Shown here: positions 9,534-20,559 of the stretch, in pieces | Numbering within the stretch: the stretch's first letter is position 1 | How the letters are laid out: the number at the start of each line of letters is the position of its first letter | DNA from: Galeruca laticollis | Lineage: Eukaryota > Arthropoda > Insecta > Coleoptera > Chrysomelidae | Direction of reading: 5' to 3' | Assembly (NCBI GenBank): GCA_963921935.1 | Contig: OY998175.1 | Span: 204,492,655-204,556,654, forward strand | DNA length: 64,000 nucleotides | Notes under the pieces: generated by a model | Database searches by the model: none | The model's input: only the letters and a program-made list of their open reading frames with translations | Told to the model about the DNA's origin: nothing | Position numbers and translations under genes: made by a program

Positions 9534-10022
9534 TGTTTCCTATTTTTGTAGACCAGTTTCCTGTAATAGACGGTAGAAAATCTCCCTAATATTGGTCTGA
9601 CTATACCGCTCACCCTCCTTCCCCCTCTAAAAGATGATGCAATAACTTCTTCACTAACGTTCAAATTCATTGTTCCTCTTACTATGTCCAACACCAATTT
9701 GCTGCAGACCTCTCCTTCACTTTCTAAATCCATAAAATAACATGTTGTGACTTCTAGTAGTTTCGTCCTGTTTTTCTTGCTTTCTCCCCAGAGTTACTAT
9801 AATTCTATCCTGTTCTTCTACTCTTTTAGTAATTTGCGCATTGTCCTCCTTGAATTTCTGAATCTCATCCTCAAGTTTCTAAGCAATGTTTTCAGTTATA
9901 CTTTTCGATAATTTACTAATAAATTCCTCAGAATTAACATAGTCGTGACCAAAGTTTTAGCCAATGAGTGCAATTCGTCCTCTCCCTTCGTTGGATTTTT
10001 ACAAGTTCCTCTGGATTCCATT
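9534..10022 (-). pseudogene. LINE ORF1 (coiled-coil RNA-binding type) remnant
   Basis: Minus-strand ATG at about 10022 (MESRGTCKNP) opens a frame that soon shifts. The middle encodes a coiled coil (LEDEIQKFKEDNAQITKRVE). A TRSHNMLFYGF motif follows, and then a segment with MNLNVSEEVIASSFRGGRRV and RPILGRFSTVYYRKLVYKNR. This order (coiled coil, R-x-N-x-x-x-Y-G motif, then a basic RNA-binding domain) is that of ORF1 in RTE/CR1/L1-like insect LINEs. A frameshift separates the coiled coil from the last domain. ORF2 would lie toward lower coordinates, where the gypsy remnant is found instead. Confidence 0.6.
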
Positions 10023-11829
10023 ATGAGAAAAATAAACAAAAGGCTCAATATATTTTGATGCAGTTTCAAACTTGAGTCAATTCATTCATAAATACACATT
10101 CACAATTTATAAGAACACTAATTTACTTTGCACGTTTTACTACAACTTTATCGTTTTTAATGCAGCACACCACAATAACACGTCTTACTCATGTCGACTC
10201 ATGTACTTATTGCGAAAGTCCGACACTCTCTCAATTTATGTTATCTATATTCGGCGAGCACAGGCTACCACACGCCAGTATGGGGGAGCATACTTCAGGA
10301 GACATTATCGCCTATTTGGAACGAGTAGGCTGGATGATGAGCTAGAAGGAAGTCTGAAGACAATGGGCCAATTGTGGCGTAAGTACTGTGGGGTGCACCC
10401 ACTCTTCAAATTCTTACTGAACAAAACAGAACCTTACTCGGTTCTAGCAAATTACTTGGTACAATGATTTATCATTTTCTAGTAAATGGTTCCCTTTTAC
10501 ATCAAGTAAATAAATTATTGAAAATATATCCCCGCAATTGGAAGATATCATATGGCTAAGTATAAAAATAAGTTAAAAATAATTAGGTAGCCCAATAGTT
10601 CATCTTATATGCACACAAGTCTTCAGATAATATACTCCCATTAGCCCATAACTCATTTAGTTTATATAGACAAAGGATTCAAAATACAAAATTTATGTAA
10701 AACAATATGTTTGACACAATAAAAATAATTAGCTGCGTATGTTTGATGCTCCCTTCCGAACATTTCTATATTTTTTCTCATGGTAGTAAATGTATTGGAA
10801 ACAAAAGTTTCTTTTCGAATCATATTTTTCCGGATAAATTTCAAACAAATAGCATCCAATGTGAAATTAACGGGTTGTTCAGTAGAATTTTGGTGAATTT
10901 CCGAAAGCTTTATTGCTTTTTTGGCCATGTTAGACACAGATACACTTTGTGTAATGGAGTTTTCAGTACAATTCTATTTTATTCCTACGTTACAAAAAAA
11001 TTAGACCTGCTATTCTAGTTTTGAGTTGAGAACAATATGAAGCAACGGGGAATTTAACATGAGATTTTGTTTGTTTCGTGTCGAGGAGAAAGAGTAATGG
11101 CTGAGAGCTCGCTTGTACTTTTCATTGAACATGGAAGTATGTTGAATATATATGTTGAAACAGTACATTACATTTCAACCGTAAAACTAGAGCACAATGG
11201 AAGAGAAAGTAAATTTTGTATAGCCCCTTGATATATTTGAATTCCTCCCAACCACTGGAAATTCGGAGATTCCTTGTAACATGTTACCAAATGTTAAAAG
11301 CATGAAGAAACATTGTTGTCAGGTTCTCCCCAATTAACCAGCATTACCGATACTGCATTAAAATATACGGAGGGCTGTAAAGTATGGAAATATGAAGAAA
11401 TATTTGTCACCCCATCAGATACAGTAAGAAATATTTGGTTATGTAAAAATGTCATATCTATGAAGTATACTCGTAAATGGTTCAGCAACTAAACAAAGAT
11501 GATCCAGAACGCAAAATGGAATTCTGTTGTTTTAAAAAAAATTTAACACTACTCCTAAGTTTTGCAATCAAATCCTATCTTTGATGAAGCTACTTCACAT
11601 CTAAAGAGAGAGAGAGAGAAATTCGAAAAAAGGTTGTATTGAAGGGGATTTTTTTTAAATAGGTTAATGGCTTAGGCTGAGGCCAGACTATGTAGGTGTC
11701 TGATTATTTAATTAAAAATTTGTTTAACTTTTCTGCAGGATTGAGCACAGTATACAAGTTTATTTGTGTTAGTATTTTTTATTCTAGTTCAACAATTTTT
11801 TTCATTGTCTTGTTTATATACATATTTAT
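10023..11829. other. AT-rich spacer without a recognisable gene
   Basis: The first 150 bp is probably the leader of the preceding LINE ORF1. Beyond that I recognise nothing. A 91-codon minus-strand frame at 10662-10937 has a protein-like composition (KFIRKNMIRKETFVSNTF) but no family resemblance I can name. A (GA)n run lies near 11605. Confidence 0.4.
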
Positions 11830-12003
11830 TTTAGTAATCATTTTTTTCCATAATTTGTTATTTATTATTATTTTGTAAATCATATTTTTTTCATAGTTTG
11901 TTTTTTATTATTACTTTTTTTAGATCATATTCTTTTCCATAATTTGTTTTTTATTATATCTTTTTCAAATCATATTTTTTATCATAATTTGTTTTTTATT
12001 TTA
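11830..12003. repeat. Minisatellite of about 45 bp at a LINE 3' end
   Basis: About four diverged units share TCATATTTTTTYCATAATTT followed by GTTTTTTATTATT. The array lies directly against the stop codon of the minus-strand LINE at 12007, so it probably makes up that element's 3' tail. Confidence 0.6.
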
Positions 12004-12006
12004 TTT

Positions 12007-12682
12007 TTATTTATTTATATTTTTTTTCTCAATATTTTCTTCTGGATTATTACTTTCTGAAAAAATTATACAATCTAGATCTATTGGAAGGGTTATATTG
12101 GTAGTTATTAGTTGATTATATAATTTCCTAATATTTTGAGTATGTAACGGACACTCAAGTAGGATGTGTGTCAGTGTACCTATATCACCACAGGAACAAT
12201 ATGGATTATCAATCATTTTTAGCCGATCTTTATATACAGGAGTAAGTGCACGCACTCGATTTATTGTAACTACAAAATTTCTGTTCACCTCTTTGTAGAA
12301 CCAACTTTGTTTAGAGATCTTATCCTGATGTTTTTTAAAGTTTATTCCAGTTGTAGATTCATTATAGAGTTTTTGCCAGATTTCTTTAATTTCCTGTTTT
12401 TGTGATTTGGATATGTCGGAGGGTGGTAATTTAAGTTGGAGTTTTTCTCCTGTTTTTATGGCTTCCTTTGCGAATTTATCAGCTGTTTCGTTACCAGTTA
12501 TACCAACATGAGCTTTTATCCATACATAAATGACTATTTTGTTATTTGTGTGAATTTCGTGGTATAAGTTCAAAATGTTTGCTTCAATATCATTTAATGT
12601 TCTCTTTATGTTCATATTTTTCAATCTGTGCACTGCGCATTTACTGTCTGTAAATATTACAATATCTATTTACATCTGTACA

Positions 12683-12713
<31 letters not shown>

Positions 12714-12748
12714 GTATTTCATTGCTTGTAAAATTGCTGTTATTTCTG

Positions 12749-12760
<12 letters not shown>
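12007..12760 (-). pseudogene. LINE ORF2 3' half: RNase H C-terminal part and terminal zinc motif
   Basis: The minus-strand frame begins inside RNase H at YTAEITAILQAMKYI, which holds the catalytic Glu. It is interrupted by a (CATA)n array at 12681-12710. It resumes at DIVIFTDSKCAVHRL (catalytic Asp) and continues with WIKAHVGITGNETADKFAKE, the closing RNase H motif. The tail has CSCGDIGTLTHILLECP, the zinc-knuckle-like end typical of Jockey/I-group LINEs. The protein ends at 12007. The 5' side is a (TA)n array, not a random break. The missing RT and RNase H start are found on the same strand at 20560-22289, so the two pieces are best read as one split element. Confidence 0.82.
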
Positions 12761-12807
<47 letters not shown>

Positions 12808-12833
12808 ATAAATATAAATGTATATATATATAT
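12681..12833. repeat. (CATA)n and (TA)n microsatellites inside a LINE RNase H
   Basis: (CATA)n runs from 12681 to 12710 and imperfect (TA)n from 12752 to 12833. Both interrupt or border the RNase H coding sequence. Confidence 0.9.
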
Positions 12834-14827
12834 AATATAATATATCGCATATTTATATTGTTTTATTTATAGCTCAGGGTAATTACATCAAGTAGAGCAT
12901 GGGTACTCCTTAATCTCTTGAGTTCAGGTCTAAAGATTTTTATGTAATTGATCATTTTGTTTTATATATTTTCATAAAGAATTATTTGTTTTGGTCTTTT
13001 ATTTAAAATGATAAAATTATACCTTGTCTAAATTTATGTTGAGACGCCTATGGTATCAAACCTATTCCTTTCTTTAGTATTGACACGTGAAATGATCTGA
13101 ATTTATCTATATAATTGGTTGTCACTATTATTAACTATTTTCTGTTTCTGATATGCTAATGAAACAACAATGACATACACTCTAATTATATAATCAAAAA
13201 TATGGAATGAAAATGAGAAATGAAGTACATATATCAACACAAACAAAATCTAAATCTAGTATGTTGAACAAATAACTACAACCTAATAAAATTTTAAATC
13301 AGTGTACTATTAAAATGAATATGAATGGCCAAATCAGATTTTTTTTTAATTATTCATTTGGTTAACCAATCAAATTGCGCAACACTAACCTTGCTACTGA
13401 TGGCTTTTTCTGGCACCGACAATTAACAGTCTCCAACAACACAACTCTTCTATTAATGTGACTACTGCATCTACATCCTCTGGATACTTGACACAACTCC
13501 TCCAGGTAAGTTTTGAAATTATGTTTCTTGTTATCTTTTAAAATAACTTATTTTTCCTTTTTAATTCAAATTCTAGTTTTATTAGTTTATGAATATTTTT
13601 CAATGATACTTTCAGTTTATTTTATCATTCTAATGTCTTTGATTTCTATCTATTTTAATCATTTATCTTCTGTACCTTCAATTAGCTTCTAAATCTTCTC
13701 AACTTACTTCTTCAACTATATTTAACTTTTTTCTGTTACTTTTCTTGAGTTATACGAGGACTTCTCTTATATTTTATTATAATTTTGAAATTTCATTTAT
13801 CTACGTCCTCTCTTCAAAATATCACACCACATCCTCCATTTTTCCAAATCAACAACCATCCTTTTTCCTATCCGTCGCTATGGACAAAACTCATCATCTC
13901 ACTAGATTTTTTTTTGACAATAATTTACAAATCAGAGGTTTTCATTTAATTTCATATTTTTCTTAACTATTTGATGATATTTAATGCCTCGTTTATTTCC
14001 AAAATAATTTAATTTATATATGCAAAACTATACTTCTCTATAAATATCCCTATTTATAAAAAAAAACCTCTCATTGTGTAATACGTTTCCATTCTAAATT
14101 AGACAAATCTACAAACTGATACTTTTCAAACTATATATAATTCTTTTCAATTTCTATTAAAATTTGGTCACGATTATGATTTCTCATAAACTTGGCCTAA
14201 AATTATATATACAAAAATTCTTCATGTGTTATATTAGATCCTCGTTTTATACGCCTGTCAGAATTATATAGTTCTATGACAACGAATTCCTGTCGCTGAC
14301 ATCGAACTCTGTGGCGGCGTCAAGTTTCGGTCGCGGAAATTTCATGCTATGAAAGTAAATTTGACATTCCAATCAGTTGACAGTTATCTGTGTCATAATA
14401 ATAATAAACATCTAAAATAATGATTCTGCTACTAATTCTTATTAAACATGATGTATTATAACAATCTAAATACATTCATTTATTCTTTCAGAGTTTTAGA
14501 TACTTTTAATGACGTATATGCCAAATTTACAAATTATGATATTGTTTAAAGATGATTTTTATGGTCTGATATACAAGTTATGAGTGAATTATTTTAGGAA
14601 GCACTGACAATGGTAAATGTTTTGAATATTATTTTAGCATCTCAATATTTACATTAAACAAACGATATCATAGGTACACATTCAATATATGACCCATTTT
14701 AATTTCATCCATATCATGAAAAACAAATAATTCCCTATGTTTTGGCAACTTTCAACCAAATTCATCTTGAAAACCTCAAACACCAACACCTTCAAACCCT
14801 TATAGATGTTGTGATGAGTTCAATATA

Positions 14828-14830
<3 letters not shown>
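12834..14830. other. AT-rich inserted DNA without a recognisable gene
   Basis: This 2-kb stretch lies between the LINE 3' half and the R1-clade LINE. I see no coding region, terminal repeat or RNA gene. Short open frames are AT-rich and accidental. A GC-richer patch near 14270-14400 might be a small repeat. Confidence 0.4.

Positions 14831-14868
<38 letters not shown>
14831..14868. repeat. (AT)n microsatellite at the 5' end of the R1-clade LINE
   Basis: About 19 uninterrupted AT units. The LINE 5' untranslated region starts directly after them with TTTCCCTCAGGGG. Confidence 0.9.
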
Positions 14869-14871
<3 letters not shown>

Positions 14872-15219
14872 CCCTCAGGGGTTCGCACTGCGAATACGGG
14901 TGTGGCGAGCCCGAGGTACCCTAGCTAGGCTCACATCTCACTCCCAAGGTGTGATCCGTCCCTAAAACCCATAAGTCCCCAACTCTTATCCTCCCCGACG
15001 CTATTAGGTTTGCGAGGGCTAGGGGATTCCTTTTTATATCCTTTCCACTGTGCCAGAAGAAGATGACACATAGCCCTTAGTCGTCCAGTGTAATGCGACC
15101 CGGCTGGCGAGGGTATCAGGGCCAAGTGATACCTGCAAACGGAGCCTAGGGATACCGGGCAACCTCCCTAGTATAAGTGCCTTATTCCGGCATGCGGGGC
15201 TCTGCCGGAACGGACTCTT

Positions 15220-17220
15220 ATGTCCCTAGCTACGCGTGGGAATAAAATGGATAGTCACGAATCAAATTTCATGGGGAAGGATGGGGATAAAAGCAAGCAT
15301 GGAAATATGAGTCAGGGTATCAAGAAGTTTATGGTGCAGAACAATACTGAACCGTTGTTGAGAGACAAGACAGATGCAACATTCGTTTCGACTAAAGAGC
15401 AAAAGGATCCATTCGCAAGAAGGGACTCTATAAACAGGACTCCGCCTAGGGAAAGGGCTAATTCGTTACCAGACCTAGATGCGGGAAATCTGGATTCGTC
15501 TGTTATTGACGCAGCGGATGACATATCTGAACAGCCAAATAAACGAAAACGAATGGAACCGTCTACCAAAACCAGCAATTCTAAAGAAAAAATAGAGGGG
15601 CCTAGAGACATTATTCAGAAACTGTATAACCAGATTAAGACGCTAGATAGAGTCATTAGGGACTCGTATAACCCTAAGAAGGACATAAAAGAGGCTGTAT
15701 ATAAACTAACATTCCAAGCTGAAAAAATGCAAGGCAAATTATTCCAAGAGTGGATGAGATCTAGTGAAAGAGACACAAATGAAGATGAGTTAAAAAAATT
15801 ACATGAAGAAAATAAATCACTTCGAGAGGCGATAAGGAACATTCATGAAAAACAAGAAGGGGGAAATTCTGGAAACAGCACGCAGTGTGAGCTATGCAGG
15901 GAAGCACAAATAACATTTGAAAAACGAAAATCGCTTCTTGGCGATGGGACGTACGATGACTTCCAATCTGTACTAGAGAACGTCTGGGCAGATAAAACCT
16001 TTTCAAGGATACCTGTGAGGCCTGGCAATATATGGGAATCTCTACCTCAGTATGAATTGGTGTTGCCCTGTTCCAAAGATATTGTTGGAGTTAATAACCA
16101 TGTAAAGACCGCTGTCAGTAAATATGGAGGTATAGATGGACTCAAAGGTCAAAAAGAACCTATAGGGGGTGTAGCCTATATGAGGCATTCTTTGGAATTT
16201 CCCGACGATAAGGGAAATTTCTCCACCGTCACTAGAACAATATTTTATCCTATCATAAGTGATAATGAAACCCGACGTGAACCTCAAGATAGGGATATAT
16301 TTGAATCCCTCAAAACAATAAAGATGCTCGCTCTAAAGAACAGCATGACCAAGTTGGCCTTACCGTTTATTGATGGAATTATGGGGATAATATTTCACAG
16401 AATGACAGAATTTGTCTTTTCGGATACACCCATTGAGGTCGTAGTTTATAATCCTGTAATAAATAAAACTACATTAAGCGGTAAATTGGCACACGCAAAT
16501 AGTGTAATCAATCCAAAAAGACCGAGAGATGATGTTTTGATCATAAAAAGGGATGGTAAAACCTATGCCGAACTACTGAAAACAGTTAAAGAGACAATTA
16601 ACCCTACATCAATAGGAGTAGAAGTGAAGGAAGTACATAAAACCAAAAAAGGTGACCTAATGGTAAAAATTCGCAATGGAACAGCCAAAGCGGAGATATT
16701 GAAGAAGGAGATAAATGACAAAATGCCCAATGCAATGGTGTCGGTGTTAGTGTCTAAGAAGGTGATTCATATTAAAGGGATGGACGAGGTCATAACTGTA
16801 CCGGACATAAGGGAAGCAATCTCGAAAGTAGTGAATATCGATCAAAACCGACTTGATATACGAGCCTTACGGCCCTCCTATATAAATAAGCAAAACGTGA
16901 TTATAATTACAAGCGAAGAAGACGCCAATAAACTTCTGGAACTGAAATCTCTAAGGATCGGTTGGGTGGACTGTCGGATTCTTGAGAGACAAAAAGATGA
17001 CAGATGTTGGGAGTACGGACACAGTAAAGAAGAGTGCAAAGGACCCAGCAGGGAGAATTTATGCATGAGATGCGGAGAAGACGGGCACAAAGCAGCTATC
17101 TGCGATAGAACACCCTTCTGCTTGAATTGCAAGGGAAAAGGCCATCAAACGGCAAGTCGTGGCTGTTCTGAGTTCAAAGAAGGCGTTTCTAAAAAGAAGC
17201 CTAACTTTCAAGAAAACTAA
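15220..17220 (+). CDS. R1-clade LINE ORF1 (gag-like), 666 aa
   Basis: ATG at 15220 starts 666 codons with no internal stop; a second ATG at 15247 could equally be the start. The N terminus is charged and low in complexity, with a basic NKRKRM patch near residue 110 that may be a nuclear signal. A coiled coil follows near residues 190-215 (ELKKLHEENKSLREAIRNI). The central gag region leads to an RRM-like part and a zinc-knuckle array at about residues 596-650. In that array, knuckle 1 reads CWEYGHSKEEC with Tyr in place of the second Cys, knuckle 2 is CMRCGEDGHKAAIC, and knuckle 3 is CLNCKGKGHQTASRGC. ORF1 would coat element RNA and guide it to target chromatin. ORF2 starts 23 bp downstream. 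Confidence 0.85.
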   Translation: MSLATRGNKMDSHESNFMGKDGDKSKHGNMSQGIKKFMVQNNTEPLLRDKTDATFVSTKEQKDPFARRDSINRTPPRERANSLPDLDAGNLDSSVIDAADDISEQPNKRKRMEPSTKTSNSKEKIEGPRDIIQKLYNQIKTLDRVIRDSYNPKKDIKEAVYKLTFQAEKMQGKLFQEWMRSSERDTNEDELKKLHEENKSLREAIRNIHEKQEGGNSGNSTQCELCREAQITFEKRKSLLGDGTYDDFQSVLENVWADKTFSRIPVRPGNIWESLPQYELVLPCSKDIVGVNNHVKTAVSKYGGIDGLKGQKEPIGGVAYMRHSLEFPDDKGNFSTVTRTIFYPIISDNETRREPQDRDIFESLKTIKMLALKNSMTKLALPFIDGIMGIIFHRMTEFVFSDTPIEVVVYNPVINKTTLSGKLAHANSVINPKRPRDDVLIIKRDGKTYAELLKTVKETINPTSIGVEVKEVHKTKKGDLMVKIRNGTAKAEILKKEINDKMPNAMVSVLVSKKVIHIKGMDEVITVPDIREAISKVVNIDQNRLDIRALRPSYINKQNVIIITSEEDANKLLELKSLRIGWVDCRILERQKDDRCWEYGHSKEECKGPSRENLCMRCGEDGHKAAICDRTPFCLNCKGKGHQTASRGCSEFKEGVSKKKPNFQEN

Positions 17221-17243
17221 ACATAAATATAAAATAAGCCAAA

Positions 17244-20161
17244 ATGAAAACCAAAATAATGCAAATAAACACAAATAGAAGTCTTAGAGCACAAGACATG
17301 GCAATTGCTACCGCAAGAGAAGAAAATGTGTGCATACTCTTGATTAGTGAACCAAACAAAAATGCCATAAAGGACAGGAAGGACTGGATGTTTGATAAAG
17401 AAATGGATACAGCAATAAAAGTACTGGATAGAAATGTAGCAGTTAAACGTCAGGGGCATGGCCATGGATTTACATACTTTGTAACAAATTCCTTCACAGT
17501 ATACAGTTGTTACGCCTCCCCAAATAAAGAAATAGACGACCTTGAGAGAACCTTAACAGAAATAGGAATTCATCTCAGAAGGCATAAAGAAAAAAAGTAT
17601 TATAGTAGGAGACTTCAATGGAAAATCTGCACAATGGGGAATGAGGAATACAGATAAAAGGGGAGAAGCCCTAGTGGAATGGATGGCAGAAAACGACCTT
17701 GTCTGTCAAAACCATGGAGATAGACCTACATTCCAGAGAAACCAAAGTTCGTCAATCATCGACATAACGCTATCAACCAATGATATTGTAATAAAAAATT
17801 GGTATGTGAGTGACAGAGAGACCCTTAGCGATCATAACTACATTTTGTTTGAGGTACATGAGAACAGAAAATCGGACAAACTAAGTGAGAAAGTAGTCGA
17901 CAGTGGGTGGAATATGAGGAAGCTAGATACTGCAAGCCTAAGCCAAATAGTTTCTAATATTTCAGTGAATGCACCCACACCAGATTCAAAAAGTTTTTAT
18001 GAATTACTCGCGAACATATGCAATGCCTCGATGCCAAAAAGAAAGAGCCACCCAAGAGGTAATCCGGTATATTGGTGGGCGCAGGAAATCGCAGACCTCA
18101 GAAAGGAATGCACCAGAAAAAGAAGAATCTGCACAAGAAACAACAGAAGATATTAACCAGAAGTGAAACAACAGTTACAAGATAAGTACAAAGAATCCAA
18201 AAAACAGTTGAGAAATGCTATAAAAAAAGCCAAGCAGGTCTGCTGGAACAATATCTGTGCAGGTATAAACTCCGATATATGGGGCAATGGATATAAAATA
18301 GCTATGAAGAGGATCATTGGCTACCCTCCGAAACCCCAACTAGCGGCAGATACTATACATAAAGTGGTAAGGCACCTCTTTCCGATACATGAGGAGGTAC
18401 ATTTCGAATGTAGAAAAACCCCTTACTCCCTAGATTTTACGGAGGAAGAACGGAAAATGGCAAATCAAAAGCTAAAAACAAACAAGGCACCAGGTCCAGG
18501 AAATATCCCTGCAGAAATTCTGAAATACCTCATTGACAGCAAGACGGACTTTGTTCTAAGATTCTACAACTCACTTGGCGATACAAAATACTTTCCGAAA
18601 GAATGGAAGCAGGCCAGACTGATACTGCTTAACAAAGGTAAAAAAGCACCAGAGGACCCTTCTTCATATCGACCCGTATGTCTCTTAGATGTGGAAGGAA
18701 AAGTTTTTGAACACATAATTTTGGCTAGACTTAAGAAGGAACTGGAACGTACAGGCGGCCTTGCTGAAAGACAGTACGGCTTCAGGGAAAAAAGGCAAAC
18801 CGTAGATGCTATCATAGACGTCATAAAAATTGCAAAACAGGCTTAGGAAAATATGCGCTGTGATAACTTTAGACGTAAGGAATGCCTTTAATAGTGCTGC
18901 CTGGCAGATAATCTTAAATAAGCTAAGAAACAGAGGCATTAATGAAGACCTACTTGCGTTGATAGCATCATACCTCTCCGAACGAGAAATCATAATCGGA
19001 TATGAGGGCATTGAGGAAAATATAGAAATAAGTAGCGGTGTTCCGCAGGGTTCGGTTCTTGGCCCTACACTTTGGAATATACTATACGATGATCTGCTTA
19101 CGATGGACTTGCCAAAAGACGTCACCCTTATAGGCTTCGCTGATGACATAGCAATGGTGATTGTGGATAAACAAGAGAAAGGCCTTATGGAAAAAGCAAA
19201 TCTGGGAATTCTGATGGTGTCAAATTGGATGGAGAATAACTCTCTCAGTCTAGCACCGGAGAAAACAGAAGCTGTGCTGCTTACTGGAAGAACTCGAGTG
19301 AGTCCTGTATCTTTCAACATTCATGGAAATAGAATCACTCCAAAGGGGTCGGTGAAATATCTAGGTGTATGGTTGGATCCAAAGCTTTCATTCTCAGAAC
19401 ATATACATCGTACGATTGAGAAAGTGGAGAAAACAGTATCTGCCTTGTCCAGTCTTATGCCCAATGTGGGAGGCCCAAAAGCTTCAAAAAGGCGAATCTT
19501 AGCTTCTGTGGCTCAATCTCAGATCCTCTATGCCGCCCCAGCGTGGTGCGCGGTTATGTATAATAAAAGACTTAAATGAAAACTAGTTAGCATACAGAGG
19601 CTGATGTCGATCAGAGTGGCTAGTGCGTTTAGGACAATATCTGCTGAAGCAGTGGGAGTGATAGCTGGTATCTCCCCCATTGACCTCTTGATTGAAGAAA
19701 GAAAGGCGATTTACGAGGGAGTGGACCGAAACGTTGCACGTACATCCTTAAAGACATGTTGGCTAGAGCGCTGGAAAACTAGTACGAAGGGACGATGGAC
19801 TTACAAAATAATTCCAGATATCGAAGAGTGGATAAACGGATTCTGTGGCGAAGTCGATTACTTTCTGACGCAAGCAATCTCAGGGCACGGTTGCTTCAAG
19901 TCATTCCTTTACAAGAGGAAGAAATCGGACACTGATCGCTGTCAGTACTGTAAGAACGTGGACGACGTAGAGCACACGTTGTTCCTTTGTCCCAGATGGG
20001 AAGAGATCAGAGCAGGGTACCAAGAAGAGAGAAATAACTTGTTTACCATTGAAAAGTTTTCAAGAGACTTAGTTGACGGTGAAAATACATGGAAAAGTTC
20101 ATATAAAGTAGTAAGAACAATTATCGAGATCAGGGAAAAAGAGATGTACTCAGTGAGCTGA
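17244..20161 (+). pseudogene. R1-clade LINE ORF2: APE endonuclease and reverse transcriptase (broken)
   Basis: ATG at 17244 opens MKTKIMQINTNRS, a standard endonuclease start. A frameshift near 17600 lies just before the catalytic GDFNGKSAQWG, and the domain ends with SDRETLSDHNYI. An in-frame TAA at 18154-18156 comes next. The RT shows KTNKAPGPGNIPAEIL, SSYRPVCLLDVEGKVFE and RQYGFREKRQTVDAI. A second frameshift (18830-18846) is followed by LDVRNAFNSAAW, SSGVPQGSVLGPTLWN and the catalytic IGFADDIAMV. A TGA at 19577-19579 is a simple nonsense change, because the frame goes on unbroken. The C terminus carries CQYCKNVDDVEHTLFLCPRW and no RNase H. Four or so lesions kill this copy. Confidence 0.88.
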
Positions 20162-20311
20162 ACAGCATACCTGCCACCACATCGAAGTAATGCGAGAGCG
20201 GTTCCAATGTGGTGTGTCAGAGAAAACGGAGAGAGGTTTTTAGTCGGTAAGAATCCGACACTACCAGCAGCAACATCACTGGTGTCTTATGTAAGATTTT
20301 CCTCTCCATTG

Positions 20312-20345
20312 AAAAAAAAAAATATATATATTTATATATATATAT

Positions 20346-20404
<59 letters not shown>
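20312..20404. repeat. Poly(A) and (TA)n at the 3' end of the R1-clade LINE
   Basis: About 11 A residues (20312-20322) pass directly into (TA)n with two small interruptions up to 20404. This is the 3' junction of the LINE with its target repeat. Confidence 0.85.
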
Positions 20405-20408
<4 letters not shown>

Positions 20409-20559
20409 CAAATTTTTGACCATATTTTATAATTTTTAGTACTTGAAAATGAATACGATTGTATTCGAAAGCTCGTAAAATAAATATTTGAAAGAGTACA
20501 CTTGGTATCATTGCCACAAACCCAAAAAAAATAATCCTATATATATATATATATATATA
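20405..20559. repeat. Short AT-rich remnant ending in (TA)n
   Basis: About 130 bp of non-coding DNA, then (TA)n at 20538-20559. The last repeat abuts the RNase H coding part of the split LINE. Confidence 0.7.

Larger units (their letters stand above)
14869..20322 (+). mobile_element. R1-clade (TRAS/SART/Waldo-like) LINE, nearly full length, flanked by (TA)n
   Basis: The element has a GC-richer 5' leader (14869-15219), an intact ORF1 (15220-17220), a broken ORF2 (17244-20161) and a 3' untranslated region (20162-20311). It ends in a short poly(A) of about 11 bases. The 5' end follows (AT)n and the poly(A) runs straight into (TA)n at 20322-20404. The clade call rests on an ORF1 with a three-knuckle zinc array and on an ORF2 of endonuclease, RT and C-terminal zinc motif without RNase H. 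Several R1-clade lineages are known to insert into specific repeats, which fits the flanks here. Confidence 0.8.

Noticed and set aside
8870..9733. Minus-strand frames over the gypsy RT and RNase H
   Set aside because: 8870-9115 is an antisense shadow of gypsy pol. Only the part beyond about 9534 of the longer frame is real LINE ORF1 sequence.
10072..10467. 131-codon plus-strand frame starting in a LINE leader
   Set aside because: No recognisable protein features, and it overlaps the presumed 5' untranslated region of the antisense LINE ORF1.
20217..20517. Open frames of alternating Tyr-Ile across (TA)n (also at 12575-12840, 14742-14924 and 46607-46822)
   Set aside because: They are translations of TA microsatellites with no protein-like sequence outside the repeat.
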